Source of the DNA: Bacillota bacterium | Lineage (GTDB): Bacteria > Bacillota > Clostridia > Christensenellales > Aristaeellaceae | Reading direction: 5' to 3' | Assembly: GCA_023425025.1 (NCBI GenBank) | Contig: JAFADG010000004.1 | Span: 1-64,000, forward strand | Length of the DNA stretch: 64,000 nucleotides | Shown here: positions 1 through 6,756 of the stretch, piece after piece | How the letters are laid out: every line of letters begins with the position of its first letter | How positions within the stretch are numbered: the first letter of the stretch is position 1 | The notes under the pieces: model-generated | Told to the model about the DNA's origin: nothing | What the model saw: only the letters and a program-made list of their open reading frames with translations | The model's database searches: none | Translations under genes and position numbers: made by a program

Positions 1-1
1 T

Positions 2-70
2 AAAGATTGGGGCTCCATCCTGGATAACCTCATGATTTTCTTTGGTGATAGGGTCAAGATTACTCTGTAA
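2..70 (+). CDS. C-terminal end of an IS256-family transposase (partial)
   Basis: The reading frame is open at the window edge and codes for 22 residues ending in DRVKITL before a TAA stop. The W-G-S-I-L-x-N-L-x-I-F-F-G-D-R pattern is like the last residues of IS256/Mutator-type DDE transposases. An IS256-like terminal repeat follows about 30 bases later, which supports the call. Only the extreme C-terminus is in the window, so activity cannot be judged. Confidence 0.55.
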   Translation, partial: KDWGSILDNLMIFFGDRVKITL

Positions 71-100
71 TTTCGCACTCGCTCTTGTCCTGACATTTGG

Positions 101-129
101 GCTTTACACAAAATTTTACGCGCTACCTC
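101..129. repeat. Probable right terminal inverted repeat of the IS256-type element
   Basis: The stretch reads GCTTTACACAAAATTTTACG followed by CGCTACCTC. Many IS256-family ends carry a similar TTTACACAAAATTTT core. It sits just downstream of the transposase fragment, where the right end should be. The left end lies outside the window, so the match cannot be completed. Confidence 0.5.
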
Positions 130-202
130 TTAATATTTGTCTAACTTTTCGGGGTCACTTCAGAAAGCTGTGGGCTTTTTGATTTTTGGTATTTTCCCAA
201 AA

Positions 203-227
203 CCACAGTTTCCTGTGGCGCTTTTTT
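203..227 (+). terminator. Intrinsic terminator-like hairpin
   Basis: CCACAG and CTGTGG form a 6-bp stem around a 4-base loop, followed by CG and six T residues. It would stop transcription leaving the IS end before the gene at 282. Confidence 0.55.
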
Positions 228-281
228 AAACCTGATTTGATATCATAACACCGTCAACAACATCCCGGAGGAAAAAAGGCC

Positions 282-500
282 ATGATTGCGTATGAAATCA
301 CCGTGGAAGGCCACCTCCACAAGAACCGGCTGGAGGATTTTGAAGGACTTTCTGCTCTTTCATTGCCGGATGGCAAGACAAGGCTCTTAGGCGCGCTCCC
401 CGACCAAACCGCACTCTTTTCCGTACTGAACCGCATCCGCGACATGAACCTGCAACTGGCATCCGTACAGCAGCAAACCACCAACATGGAGGAATCATGA
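282..500 (+). CDS. Small conserved protein paired with a CPBP protease
   Basis: This 72-residue soluble protein has no membrane segment. The pattern I-x-Y-E-I-T-V-x-G near the start and LPDQTALFSVLNRIRDMNL later resembles short unnamed proteins found beside permeases and CPBP proteases in Bacillota, where the C-terminal part predicts a small alpha-beta fold. A GGAGG site sits 9 bases before the ATG. The stop overlaps the ATG of the next gene (ATGA), which indicates translational coupling. The function is unknown. The pairing suggests it modulates or partners the membrane protease. Confidence 0.75.
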   Translation: MIAYEITVEGHLHKNRLEDFEGLSALSLPDGKTRLLGALPDQTALFSVLNRIRDMNLQLASVQQQTTNMEES

Positions 501-1342
501 TGAAAAGCGCCATCCAAAAACACCCTACCGCCGCCTATCTTCTGCTCGCCTTTGGCTGGACCTGGCTGATTGCTTTCACCATGCTGTTCACCGGCCTTAG
601 CGATGATGTGACCAACCCATCCTTTTTGTTTGTGCTGTGCGGCATCCTAAGCGGCATCTCCCCCACGCTGTCCTCGCTGATCGTCACCCGTATAAGCGGC
701 GGCAAGGAAGCCCTGAAGCAATTGACTGCCCGGTTCAAAATCAAGGGGCAGCGGGGCTGGACCATCATCACGCTAATCATCGTCCCCGCGGTGACCGCCC
801 TCACGACGCTGATCTCCCACCTTCTGTTTCGGGAATACAGGTTTGCCTTCACCGCGCCCATGATCATGATGGGGCTGGTATGGCCGCTGTTTTCCGGCCT
901 GGGCGAGGAATTTGGCTGGCGCGGATATATGCTGCCCCGGCTCATCAAGCGCTTTGGGGTCTTAAAAGCCGGCGCGCTGCTGGGCATCCTCTGGGAAATC
1001 TGGCACCTGCCCATGCACTATATGGCTTACAGGGCGTATGGCACATACATGATCCCGGCCTTTTTGACCATCGGCTTTATCAACCTGACCGTCAACGCGC
1101 TGATCATGTCCATCATCTACGCTATGAACAAGGGCAGCCTCAAACTGATGGTTCTGTATCACTACACGATTACCGCCAGCGCCATCCTTCTTAGCGCGCT
1201 GTATGCCACGGAGGCTTCCCCCCAATTTTCTGTGCTGGAAAGCGTTGTCTCCTGCTCCCTCTTCGCCGTGATCGCAGTCATCCTTTATTGGAAAAACAAG
1301 AACCATCTTGCAACAGTTACAAGGGAGAATACCGCATGCTGA
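497..1342 (+). CDS. CPBP-family intramembrane metalloprotease
   Basis: This polytopic membrane protein has 281 residues and about seven hydrophobic segments. CPBP (Abi/Rce1-like) signatures are visible: EEFGWRG at residues 137-143 gives the E-E-x-x-x-R motif, WEIWHLPMH at 166-174 gives the second motif with His170 and His174, and H222 lies in the third conserved helix. Family members cleave substrates within the membrane or serve in bacteriocin self-immunity, and no substrate is indicated here. It overlaps the preceding small gene by 4 bases and the following membrane gene by 7 bases, so the three form one transcription unit. Confidence 0.88.
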   Translation: MMKSAIQKHPTAAYLLLAFGWTWLIAFTMLFTGLSDDVTNPSFLFVLCGILSGISPTLSSLIVTRISGGKEALKQLTARFKIKGQRGWTIITLIIVPAVTALTTLISHLLFREYRFAFTAPMIMMGLVWPLFSGLGEEFGWRGYMLPRLIKRFGVLKAGALLGILWEIWHLPMHYMAYRAYGTYMIPAFLTIGFINLTVNALIMSIIYAMNKGSLKLMVLYHYTITASAILLSALYATEASPQFSVLESVVSCSLFAVIAVILYWKNKNHLATVTRENTAC

Positions 1343-1730
1343 AGCTGTATTTCGCAAGCGTCTATGCCACCATTTCCACACTGCTGCTTGTTGCCTTTGT
1401 TCTGCTTTTCACCCTGGTCACCGCACGCCGCGCAGAGATTGCCACTGGGGGTTGCTGACGCTGGGCATGTTCTTCCTGGGCCTGTTCATGTCCATGATGC
1501 GTGGGATGAAGGACGGCATGGCCACGCCCGCCTCCGCGCTCCCCACGAACCACTGGGTGATAACCACCCTGTGCGCGCTGGGCGGCCTGGCGTTCCTGTC
1601 CGGGCTGGCGTCTCTCATCATCCGCAAGCAGGTCTTCTGGCAGATCAGCTTCTATCTGCTTTCCGCGATCATTATTTTGAAGGTGCTGCTCACCGAGGCC
1701 TGCCGCATCGTACATTCCCTGGGCAAATGA
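1336..1730 (+). pseudogene. Frameshifted small membrane protein
   Basis: Translation from ATG 1336 gives a hydrophobic N-terminal helix (LKLYFASVYATISTLLLVAF) and hits TGA at 1456. The other frame continues from 1452 with LLTLGMFFLGLFMSMMRGMK, two more membrane segments, and a C-terminus ending IVHSLGK at 1730. Adding one base in the GGGGG run at 1447-1451 restores one 131-residue reading frame. The gene overlaps the CPBP protease by 7 bases and a good terminator follows, so it was the third gene of the operon. A true mutation, slippage at the G-run, or a read error cannot be separated here. The protein family is not recognised. Confidence 0.7.
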
Positions 1731-1747
1731 TCAATGAAGACCCTTGG

Positions 1748-1773
1748 GCGGACATTTATGCGTCCGCTTTTTT
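1748..1773 (+). terminator. Intrinsic terminator of the CPBP operon
   Basis: GCGGAC (1748-1753) pairs with GTCCGC (1762-1767) over an 8-base loop and is followed directly by six T residues. It lies 17 bases after the stop of the frameshifted membrane gene. Confidence 0.85.
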
Positions 1774-1813
1774 GCGTTAAGATGTGATTGAAACTGACAA
1801 CATTCCCCTTGCG

Positions 1814-1842
1814 TTGTGTTTCCAGCGCATATAGTGTACAAT
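1814..1842 (+). promoter_or_regulatory. Possible sigma-A promoter for the broken kinase gene
   Basis: TTGTGT (1814-1819) and TACAAT (1837-1842) are separated by 17 bases. They lie 30 bases before the kinase ATG. The -35 match is moderate. Confidence 0.4.
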
Positions 1843-1871
1843 CAGGCCAAACGACGCTGGGGTGACGCAAC

Positions 1872-2375
1872 ATGACAAAAAGCGGATCGGTAAGGCGGAA
1901 AAGCCTTACGCTGAAACAAAAAATCTTCTGGGGCGCGGCAGGCATATCCATCGGTCTGGTGCTTCTGGTCACCCTTTTCGCCATGAAGACCACCTATGAT
2001 TCCTTGTACAGCCAAGTCATCAGCGTAAGGCACATGAGCATCGGCTGGCTGGAAGAACGGCTGGAATTAAGCCTCAAGGCGTATTCCGACCAGTTTTACG
2101 CCCTGGAGGTGGACAAGCAGACCAAGGCGGATATCCAGCAGTGGTGCCAGCCGGACGGCGAACTGGACTACGCGGCCAGGTGGCGGCTGATCACGGCCAT
2201 CAACGCGATTATCAGCATGGACGCCAACATTAATTCCATGGAGCTGTATAACCTGCGAAACAATACGGTGCTGACCGCCAGGCGCTCCGGCGCATCCCTT
2301 AACAAGACGGGAGAGCGGCTTGCGCTATGGCAAAGCCGCGACCCGGCGCTGCAAACCAATCAAAACCACGCGTGA
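1872..2375 (+). pseudogene. Truncated YesM-type sensor kinase, N-terminal part
   Basis: A GGGGTGA site precedes the ATG. The 167-residue product has one membrane helix (about residues 17-39), then an extracellular segment (SLYSQVISVRHMSIGWLEER and onward) typical of the N-terminus of YesM/LytS-like kinases. The frame ends at TGA 2373-2375, inside a palindrome next to the IS1182 element. No second membrane helix, HAMP, His_kinase or HATPase part exists on the other side of the IS, where an unrelated zinc-uptake gene ends instead. The gene is therefore a remnant, and its 3' part and any response regulator have been lost. Confidence 0.7.
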
Positions 2376-2384
2376 AACGCGTGG
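2366..2384. repeat. Perfect hairpin at the left edge of the IS1182 element
   Basis: CCACGCGT (2366-2373) and ACGCGTGG (2377-2384) are exact reverse complements around GAA. The palindrome immediately precedes the proposed left end of the insertion and contains the stop codon that ends the kinase fragment. Confidence 0.7.
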
Positions 2385-2479
2385 CCAGCCCGTTGACAAA
2401 GTATCAGCGGGCAATTTTTTATTAAGAACCAAAAGGAAAGAGGAGAGCGAATGTCGAAATAAACACCAGGTGATGAAAG

Positions 2480-3856
2480 ATGCTACTGAATCGAGCGAAG
2501 CAAGGGGAAATGGAAATTGTGATACTGGAGCAGATGATACCGGAGAATCATCTGCTGCGGCGGATCGACCGTGCGGTCGATTTCAGCTTTATCCATAAGC
2601 TGTGCGAGCCATTGTACTGTCCGGACAATGGGCGGCCGGCGATCGATCCGGAGCTTTTGTTCCGGATGATCTTCATCGGCTACCTGTACGGCGTGAGGTC
2701 AGAATGCCGTCTGGAGGAAGAGGTCAACTACAATCTGGCCTACAAGTGGTTCTGCGGACTGGGGGTCACGGAAAAAGCGCCGGACGCGACGACCTTGAGC
2801 GCGAACCGACGGCGGCGATTCCGGGGCAACAACATCGCGGAGGAAATCTTCGATGAGATTCTCCGGCAGGCGGTCGAGAAGGGTCTGGTGTCGGGGAAAG
2901 TGATGTACACCGATTCGACGCATGTGAAGGCAAAAGCGAACAAGCACAAGAAGCAGACGGTTACCGTGGAGACAACGCCCAAGGAATACCTGGCGGAACT
3001 GGACGCGGCGGTGGACGCGGACCGGAAAGCGCTCGGGAAGAAGCCTTTTGACCGGGATGATGATCCGCCGCCGCCCACCAGGGAGATACAGCAGAGCCGC
3101 ACGGATCCGGACAGCGGCCAGCAGCACAGGGAGGGCAAGCCGGACGGATTCCATTACAGCGAGCACCGGACGGTGGACAGCCGCTGCAATGTGATCGTCA
3201 ACGTGCGCGTGACCGCGGCCAACGTAAATGATGCGGACCCTGTGCCGGACATTCTTCGCGACATCTGCAGGCGGCTTGGATACCTGCCGGAGCACATGGG
3301 TCTGGATGCCGGATACCACAACGCCATCATCGCCCGCCTGCTGTCAGCCCAGGGAATTCAAGGGGTCATTGGATATCGGCGCCACACCCACAAGGGAGAG
3401 CACTTTGGAAAGCATCGCTTTGATTATGACCCCGAACGCAACGCCTATATCTGTCCGGAAAAACACCTGCTGACGCATAGGACCACCAACCGCGAAGGCT
3501 ACCGGCAATACTGCAGTGATCCCAAAATCTGCGCCTCTTGTCCAAGACGGGAAAAATGCTTCGCAGAGAAAGCTACGCGCCGGCAAGTACAGCGCCATCT
3601 CTGGCAGGATGCCCTGGAGCAGATCAATGCTTTCACCAAATCAAAAAGAGGCCAGCGCCTCTATCAATGGCGCAAGGAGACCATTGAGCGCTCCTTTGCC
3701 GAAGCAAAAGAGAATCATGGCTTCCGTACTGCCCGCATGCTCGGACGAGCCAACATGCGCGAGCAGTCTTTCCTGACTGCGGCTGTCCAAAATATGAAGA
3801 GGATCGCCCTCTTCCTTCGCCCCTTTTTTGCTTATTCTTTCCTCATAAACGTCTAA
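2480..3856 (+). CDS. IS1182-family DDE transposase
   Basis: The 458-residue product has the IS1182 N-terminal region (PENHLLRRIDRAVDF, then an RPAIDPELLFRMIFIGYLYG block) and the expected length. A DDE triad is visible: Asp145 in YTDSTHVKAK, Asp276 in GLDAGYHN and Glu403 in KETIERSFAE. A cysteine-containing patch (CASCPRREKC) lies between the second and third blocks, as in other members. An internal ATG at 2510 with an AAGGGG site is an alternative start. The frame is intact, so the element may still be active. Confidence 0.9.
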   Translation: MLLNRAKQGEMEIVILEQMIPENHLLRRIDRAVDFSFIHKLCEPLYCPDNGRPAIDPELLFRMIFIGYLYGVRSECRLEEEVNYNLAYKWFCGLGVTEKAPDATTLSANRRRRFRGNNIAEEIFDEILRQAVEKGLVSGKVMYTDSTHVKAKANKHKKQTVTVETTPKEYLAELDAAVDADRKALGKKPFDRDDDPPPPTREIQQSRTDPDSGQQHREGKPDGFHYSEHRTVDSRCNVIVNVRVTAANVNDADPVPDILRDICRRLGYLPEHMGLDAGYHNAIIARLLSAQGIQGVIGYRRHTHKGEHFGKHRFDYDPERNAYICPEKHLLTHRTTNREGYRQYCSDPKICASCPRREKCFAEKATRRQVQRHLWQDALEQINAFTKSKRGQRLYQWRKETIERSFAEAKENHGFRTARMLGRANMREQSFLTAAVQNMKRIALFLRPFFAYSFLINV

Positions 3857-3887
3857 AGCCCTGCTGCTTAAAAAATAGCAGGGCTTT
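3855..3887 (+). terminator. Terminator of the IS1182 transposase
   Basis: AAAGCCCTGCT (3855-3865) and AGCAGGGCTTT (3877-3887) form a perfect 11-bp stem over an 11-base A-rich loop. It starts inside the transposase stop codon. Confidence 0.75.
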
Positions 3888-3899
3888 GTCAGTGGTCTG

Positions 3900-3931
3900 A
3901 ACAGCGCCGGCCCGCTAAGGCCGGCGCTGTT
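3900..3931. terminator. Strong hairpin after the zinc-binding protein gene
   Basis: A perfect 13-bp GC-rich stem, AACAGCGCCGGCC (3900-3912) with its complement at 3919-3931, has a 6-base loop. It lies 31 bases beyond the stop of the leftward zinc gene and directly abuts the IS1182 right end. There is no long T-run on either side, so it may act as a terminator or an RNA stabiliser. Confidence 0.6.
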
Positions 3932-3962
3932 TCCGGCGGTATGCCGCTATTGCCCTTTGGGC

Positions 3963-4886
3963 CTATTGCAGCGCCTTCACCAGCGCGGCAAGGTTCTGCC
4001 GCATAACGGAGAAGTAATCCGCCCCGGCAGCGATCTGCTCGTCGGTCAGGCCCTCAATGGGGCTCAGGACCTCGGTAACGGCGCCGGTGGCGCTGGCAAT
4101 GGTTTCAGCTACCTTGGGGCTGACCAGCTCTTCAAAGAAGATGGTAGAAACCTTGTTTTCCTTGACAAAATCAATGATCTCCGCCATCCTGGCCGGATCC
4201 GGCTCAGAATCAGGGGAAAGCCCCTCAATGCTCTCCTGTGTCAAGCCATAGGCGGTGCATAGATAGCCGAAGGCCTGGTGGGAAACGACGATTGCTTTGT
4301 TGGAAAGCGGCTCCAGCGCCTGCTTGAACTCCGTATCCAAAGCATCGAATTCCGCAGCGTACTTGGCGAAATTTTCTTCATAGTAGGCTGCGTTGTCAGG
4401 ATCGGCTGCCACCAGAGCGTTCTTGATCTTTTCCATTTGAGCCTTGGCGTTTAAGGGGCTGAGCCAGACATGGGGATCGAATTCCTCATCTTCCCCGTGC
4501 TCCTCTTCCCCTTCCTCTTCATCATGATGGCCTTCCAGCAGCGTCAGCCCCTCTGAAGCGTTGACCGCTGTCAGGTCCTTGTTGGAAAGGGTTTCAAGCA
4601 CCTTGTCGACCCAATGCTCCATCCCCGCGCCATTGTAGATGAAGACGTCGGCATTTTCCAATCCTACAATGTCTGACGCGGCAGGCTCCCAATCGTGAGG
4701 CTCCATGCCCGCGGGAACCATATTCACCACGGTGACCTTGTCGCCGCCCACCTTGGCGGCGAAATCGTACATGGGGTAAAAGCTGGCGTATACCGAAAGC
4801 TTTTCTCCTTGGGCTGCGGCCGGAAGCGAAATCATCAGGGTTATCGCCAGCGTCAAAATCATCAGGATGCCTACAAGTTTCTTCAT
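3963..4886 (-). CDS. znuA: Zinc ABC transporter substrate-binding protein (ZnuA/AdcA-like)
   Basis: This 307-residue exported protein captures Zn(II) (possibly Mn) outside the cell for an ABC importer. It has a signal peptide (KKLVGILMILTLAITLMISL, cleavage near AAA-QG). Metal ligands are visible as His64 (MEPHDWEP), His139 (DPHVWLSP), His203 (SHQAFGYL) and an acidic residue near 252. Between the first two ligands lies the His/Glu-rich loop typical of ZnuA (about residues 119-136). The ATG at 4886 is chosen for the signal peptide and a GAGGAGG site just upstream. There is no lipobox. It follows a zinc-ribbon gene by 31 bases and has no permease or ATPase gene nearby, so it must use a transporter encoded elsewhere. 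Confidence 0.9.
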   Translation of the reverse strand: MKKLVGILMILTLAITLMISLPAAAQGEKLSVYASFYPMYDFAAKVGGDKVTVVNMVPAGMEPHDWEPAASDIVGLENADVFIYNGAGMEHWVDKVLETLSNKDLTAVNASEGLTLLEGHHDEEEGEEEHGEDEEFDPHVWLSPLNAKAQMEKIKNALVAADPDNAAYYEENFAKYAAEFDALDTEFKQALEPLSNKAIVVSHQAFGYLCTAYGLTQESIEGLSPDSEPDPARMAEIIDFVKENKVSTIFFEELVSPKVAETIASATGAVTEVLSPIEGLTDEQIAAGADYFSVMRQNLAALVKALQ

Positions 4887-4917
4887 GTCCGTACCTCCTC
4901 TTTCAGGTCCGTTTTTG

Positions 4918-5211
4918 TTACGCCCAATTGTTGGCCCTGTGCTTTGCAAAACACTCGCTGCAATAGACCGGCCTATCACCCCGGGGCTGAAAAGGAACCT
5001 GGCATTCTTTTGCGCACTCCGCGCAGATCGCCGTATAAAGCGTTTTGCCGTTTCCCCCATCGCCTCTTTCCGCTTTGCGTTTTGCACGGCATTCCTTGCA
5101 GCGGGTCGGTTCGTTTTGAAATCCCTTTTCCGCGTAGAATTCCTGCTCTCCGGCGGTGAACACAAATTCCCTGCCGCAGTCCCTGCATACGAGCACTTTG
5201 TCCTGGTACAT
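4918..5211 (-). CDS. Zinc-ribbon protein with CxxC motifs
   Basis: The product is about 97 residues with two zinc-binding modules. An N-terminal ribbon begins KVLVCRDCGREFVFTAGEQE and is completed by RCKECRAKRK, matching the zf-trcl type. A C-terminal module has ICAECAKEC and YCSECF, matching the CxxC-x17-CxxC type. Family members are small cytoplasmic proteins of unknown role, possibly zinc storage or nucleic-acid binding. The ATG at 5211 is preferred because AAGGAA lies 7 bases upstream; a longer reading frame would start upstream of the transcription start. It is the first gene of a two-gene unit with znuA, which suggests zinc-dependent expression. Confidence 0.8.
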   Translation of the reverse strand: MYQDKVLVCRDCGREFVFTAGEQEFYAEKGFQNEPTRCKECRAKRKAERGDGGNGKTLYTAICAECAKECQVPFQPRGDRPVYCSECFAKHRANNWA

Positions 5212-5240
5212 ACGCGTTCCTTGACCTTTCTTTGATGGGC

Positions 5241-5300
5241 AATCAATGCAAACGGTTTGCATTTGCATTGATTATAGGGCTATGCAATGCCCCATGTCAA
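5241..5300 (-). promoter_or_regulatory. Consensus promoter with palindromic operator for the zinc operon
   Basis: On the minus strand a perfect TTGACA (5295-5300) and a perfect TATAAT (5271-5276) are 18 bases apart. A 12-bp perfect inverted repeat (AATCAATGCAAA at 5241-5252, complement at 5262-5273) overlaps the -10 edge and start point. A nested palindrome ATGCAAA-CGG-TTTGCAT lies at 5246-5262. Further ATGCAA copies occur at 5282 and 5312. The placement is that of a repressor site. A Zur-type regulator is a natural guess from the genes, but the sequence is not a textbook Zur box. Confidence 0.75.
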
Positions 5301-5683
5301 GACTCTTTTGCATGCAATTCCCACTTTTTACAGGATACACAAGGGCCGCGGTAAGAAAGGCGGCTCCTATCCGCCTATCGGCAGGGGAGACGCCTGTGAA
5401 TAGAATCCATATCAAATAAAAACAATACGCATTTGCTGGATGAACAGCCGCCCCCCAACCATCTTTGCTTTACGGTTCGGGTAGTCCTCCCAACTGCACA
5501 AAACATACCAGTCGGCAGCCCGATATTTTTGACTGGAGTCACAAGAACAATTATTGTATACTTGTTGATATATGATTCGTCATATGGTAACCGACAGAAC
5601 TGCCCCATGGTTTGAAGCTTGGCCATTCCATGGAATCATGATAAATGGTAAAAATGCTCTTTGAAGCGAACATGAGGGTCAAC
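5301..5683 (+). promoter_or_regulatory. Non-coding stretch with possible promoter for the winged-helix gene
   Basis: No convincing gene is seen. A -35-like TTGACT (5529-5534) and TATTGT (5552-5557) are 17 bases apart and face the gene at 5684. The short reading frames on both strands here lack ribosome-binding sites and recognisable motifs. Confidence 0.35.
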
Positions 5684-6679
5684 ATGGATGAGAAGAATTT
5701 AACCGAACGGATCATTCGCAAGCGCATGCACGGCCTTTACTTGTCCAGGGGATGCGAGGATATCGAAACCCTCGCGCATGAGCTGCTCGGCCTGCACAGC
5801 TGGTTTTACCGCAATGTGCCCTTTTCGGCCATCATTCGCGGCGCCGGCATCGCCGGCTGGAAGACGAAGCTCACCAAAACATGGCTCTATCGCGGAACCT
5901 TGCACGGCGTGGTGTATGAGGATTTGCCTGAGCTGCTGGCGCTGCACGCGGGCGAGTCGTATCTTGCCCGCCATTTCGGCCAGAGCATTGTGGAAAGCTT
6001 TGCGAATGAAGTGCTGCGGTATATGGAGGACGGTGTGTACTCACGCACCGAGTTCCGGCGCATTTTCGCGGCCCGGTATGATGCGGATTTGATCGACGTG
6101 ATGTTTTCACCCTGGGGAGGCATTTTTGTACACCTGGCCAGACTGGGTTTGGTCGCGTTCCGCGATATGACCAGCCGCGATTTCGATTTGATATCGGCAG
6201 AACCGACACAGGCTTTGGATGAGGTGTTACCCGGGCTGGTCCGCAGGTTTTTTGCCGCATACGGTCCAGCGACACTACATGACGCGGCATGGTTTTTTGG
6301 TTTCTGGAAAAACGAAGCGGATAAGCTGCGTAAACTTCCGCTGGATGAATTTCATAGCTTTGAGTTAAACGGCAGCCGGTACTATGATACCGGCGATCAT
6401 GAGACCGCGGACATCCCTGAGCTTACGCTGCTATCCGGCTTTGACCCGTTCATCGTGTCGTATGCAGATCGGAGCGCGGTCTTGCCGGCGGAATACAAAA
6501 GCAAGGTAATCCTCAAATCCGGCATATGCAATCCTACGGTCGCGGTGAACGGGCGTGTCGCGGGAATTTGGAATATCAAAAAGGACGAGCCGGTGGTAGA
6601 GTTCTTTGCCGCGCAGCCCAAGCGGATCACGAATGCCGCGATGGGGATGGTGGATGCGATTCGCTGGCGGGTACGGTGA
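5684..6679 (+). CDS. Winged-helix DNA-binding protein, AlkZ/YcaQ-like superfamily
   Basis: The product of about 331 residues matches the HTH_42 superfamily, which includes the crosslink-repair DNA glycosylases AlkZ and YcaQ. The C-terminal signature is clear: LLSGFDPFIVSYADRS followed by ICNPTVAVNGRVAGIWN. The N-terminal region has the expected ERIIRKRMHGLYLS helix. At the place of the catalytic Q-x-Q of AlkZ the sequence reads LHSWFYRNVP, with no glutamines, so glycosylase activity is uncertain. ATG 5684 is chosen because GAGGG lies 5 bases upstream; ATG 5645 in the same frame has no site. It is followed by an ABC-F gene but may be monocistronic. Confidence 0.8.
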   Translation: MDEKNLTERIIRKRMHGLYLSRGCEDIETLAHELLGLHSWFYRNVPFSAIIRGAGIAGWKTKLTKTWLYRGTLHGVVYEDLPELLALHAGESYLARHFGQSIVESFANEVLRYMEDGVYSRTEFRRIFAARYDADLIDVMFSPWGGIFVHLARLGLVAFRDMTSRDFDLISAEPTQALDEVLPGLVRRFFAAYGPATLHDAAWFFGFWKNEADKLRKLPLDEFHSFELNGSRYYDTGDHETADIPELTLLSGFDPFIVSYADRSAVLPAEYKSKVILKSGICNPTVAVNGRVAGIWNIKKDEPVVEFFAAQPKRITNAAMGMVDAIRWRVR

Positions 6680-6756
6680 TGCGCATATTCCTTTCAAACA
6701 TGCCGTTTCTGTGCTAAAATCATTTTAGTAAAATCACAAACGGTACGAGGTGTAAC

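Larger units (their letters stand above)
2385..3899 (+). mobile_element. IS1182-family insertion sequence
   Basis: The unit contains one transposase gene. The ends are imperfect inverted repeats: CCAGCCCGTTGACAAAG at 2385-2401 and, on the other strand, TCAGACCACTGACAAAG from about 3898 inward. Both ends are followed inward by an A/T tract (ATTTTTTA). Each end abuts a perfect hairpin (2366-2384 and 3900-3931). No clear target-site duplication is visible, which fits a deletion or rearrangement having removed one flank. The exact end bases are inferred from the two-end alignment. Confidence 0.65.

Noticed and set aside
5246..5262. CcpA cre site
   Set aside because: The palindrome has a CGG centre with an odd length and mismatches the cre consensus at several fixed positions.
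5375..5626. Small gene on either strand in the 5.3-5.6 kb gap
   Set aside because: Both strands have similar short frames without ribosome-binding sites, and a promoter for the next gene lies within.
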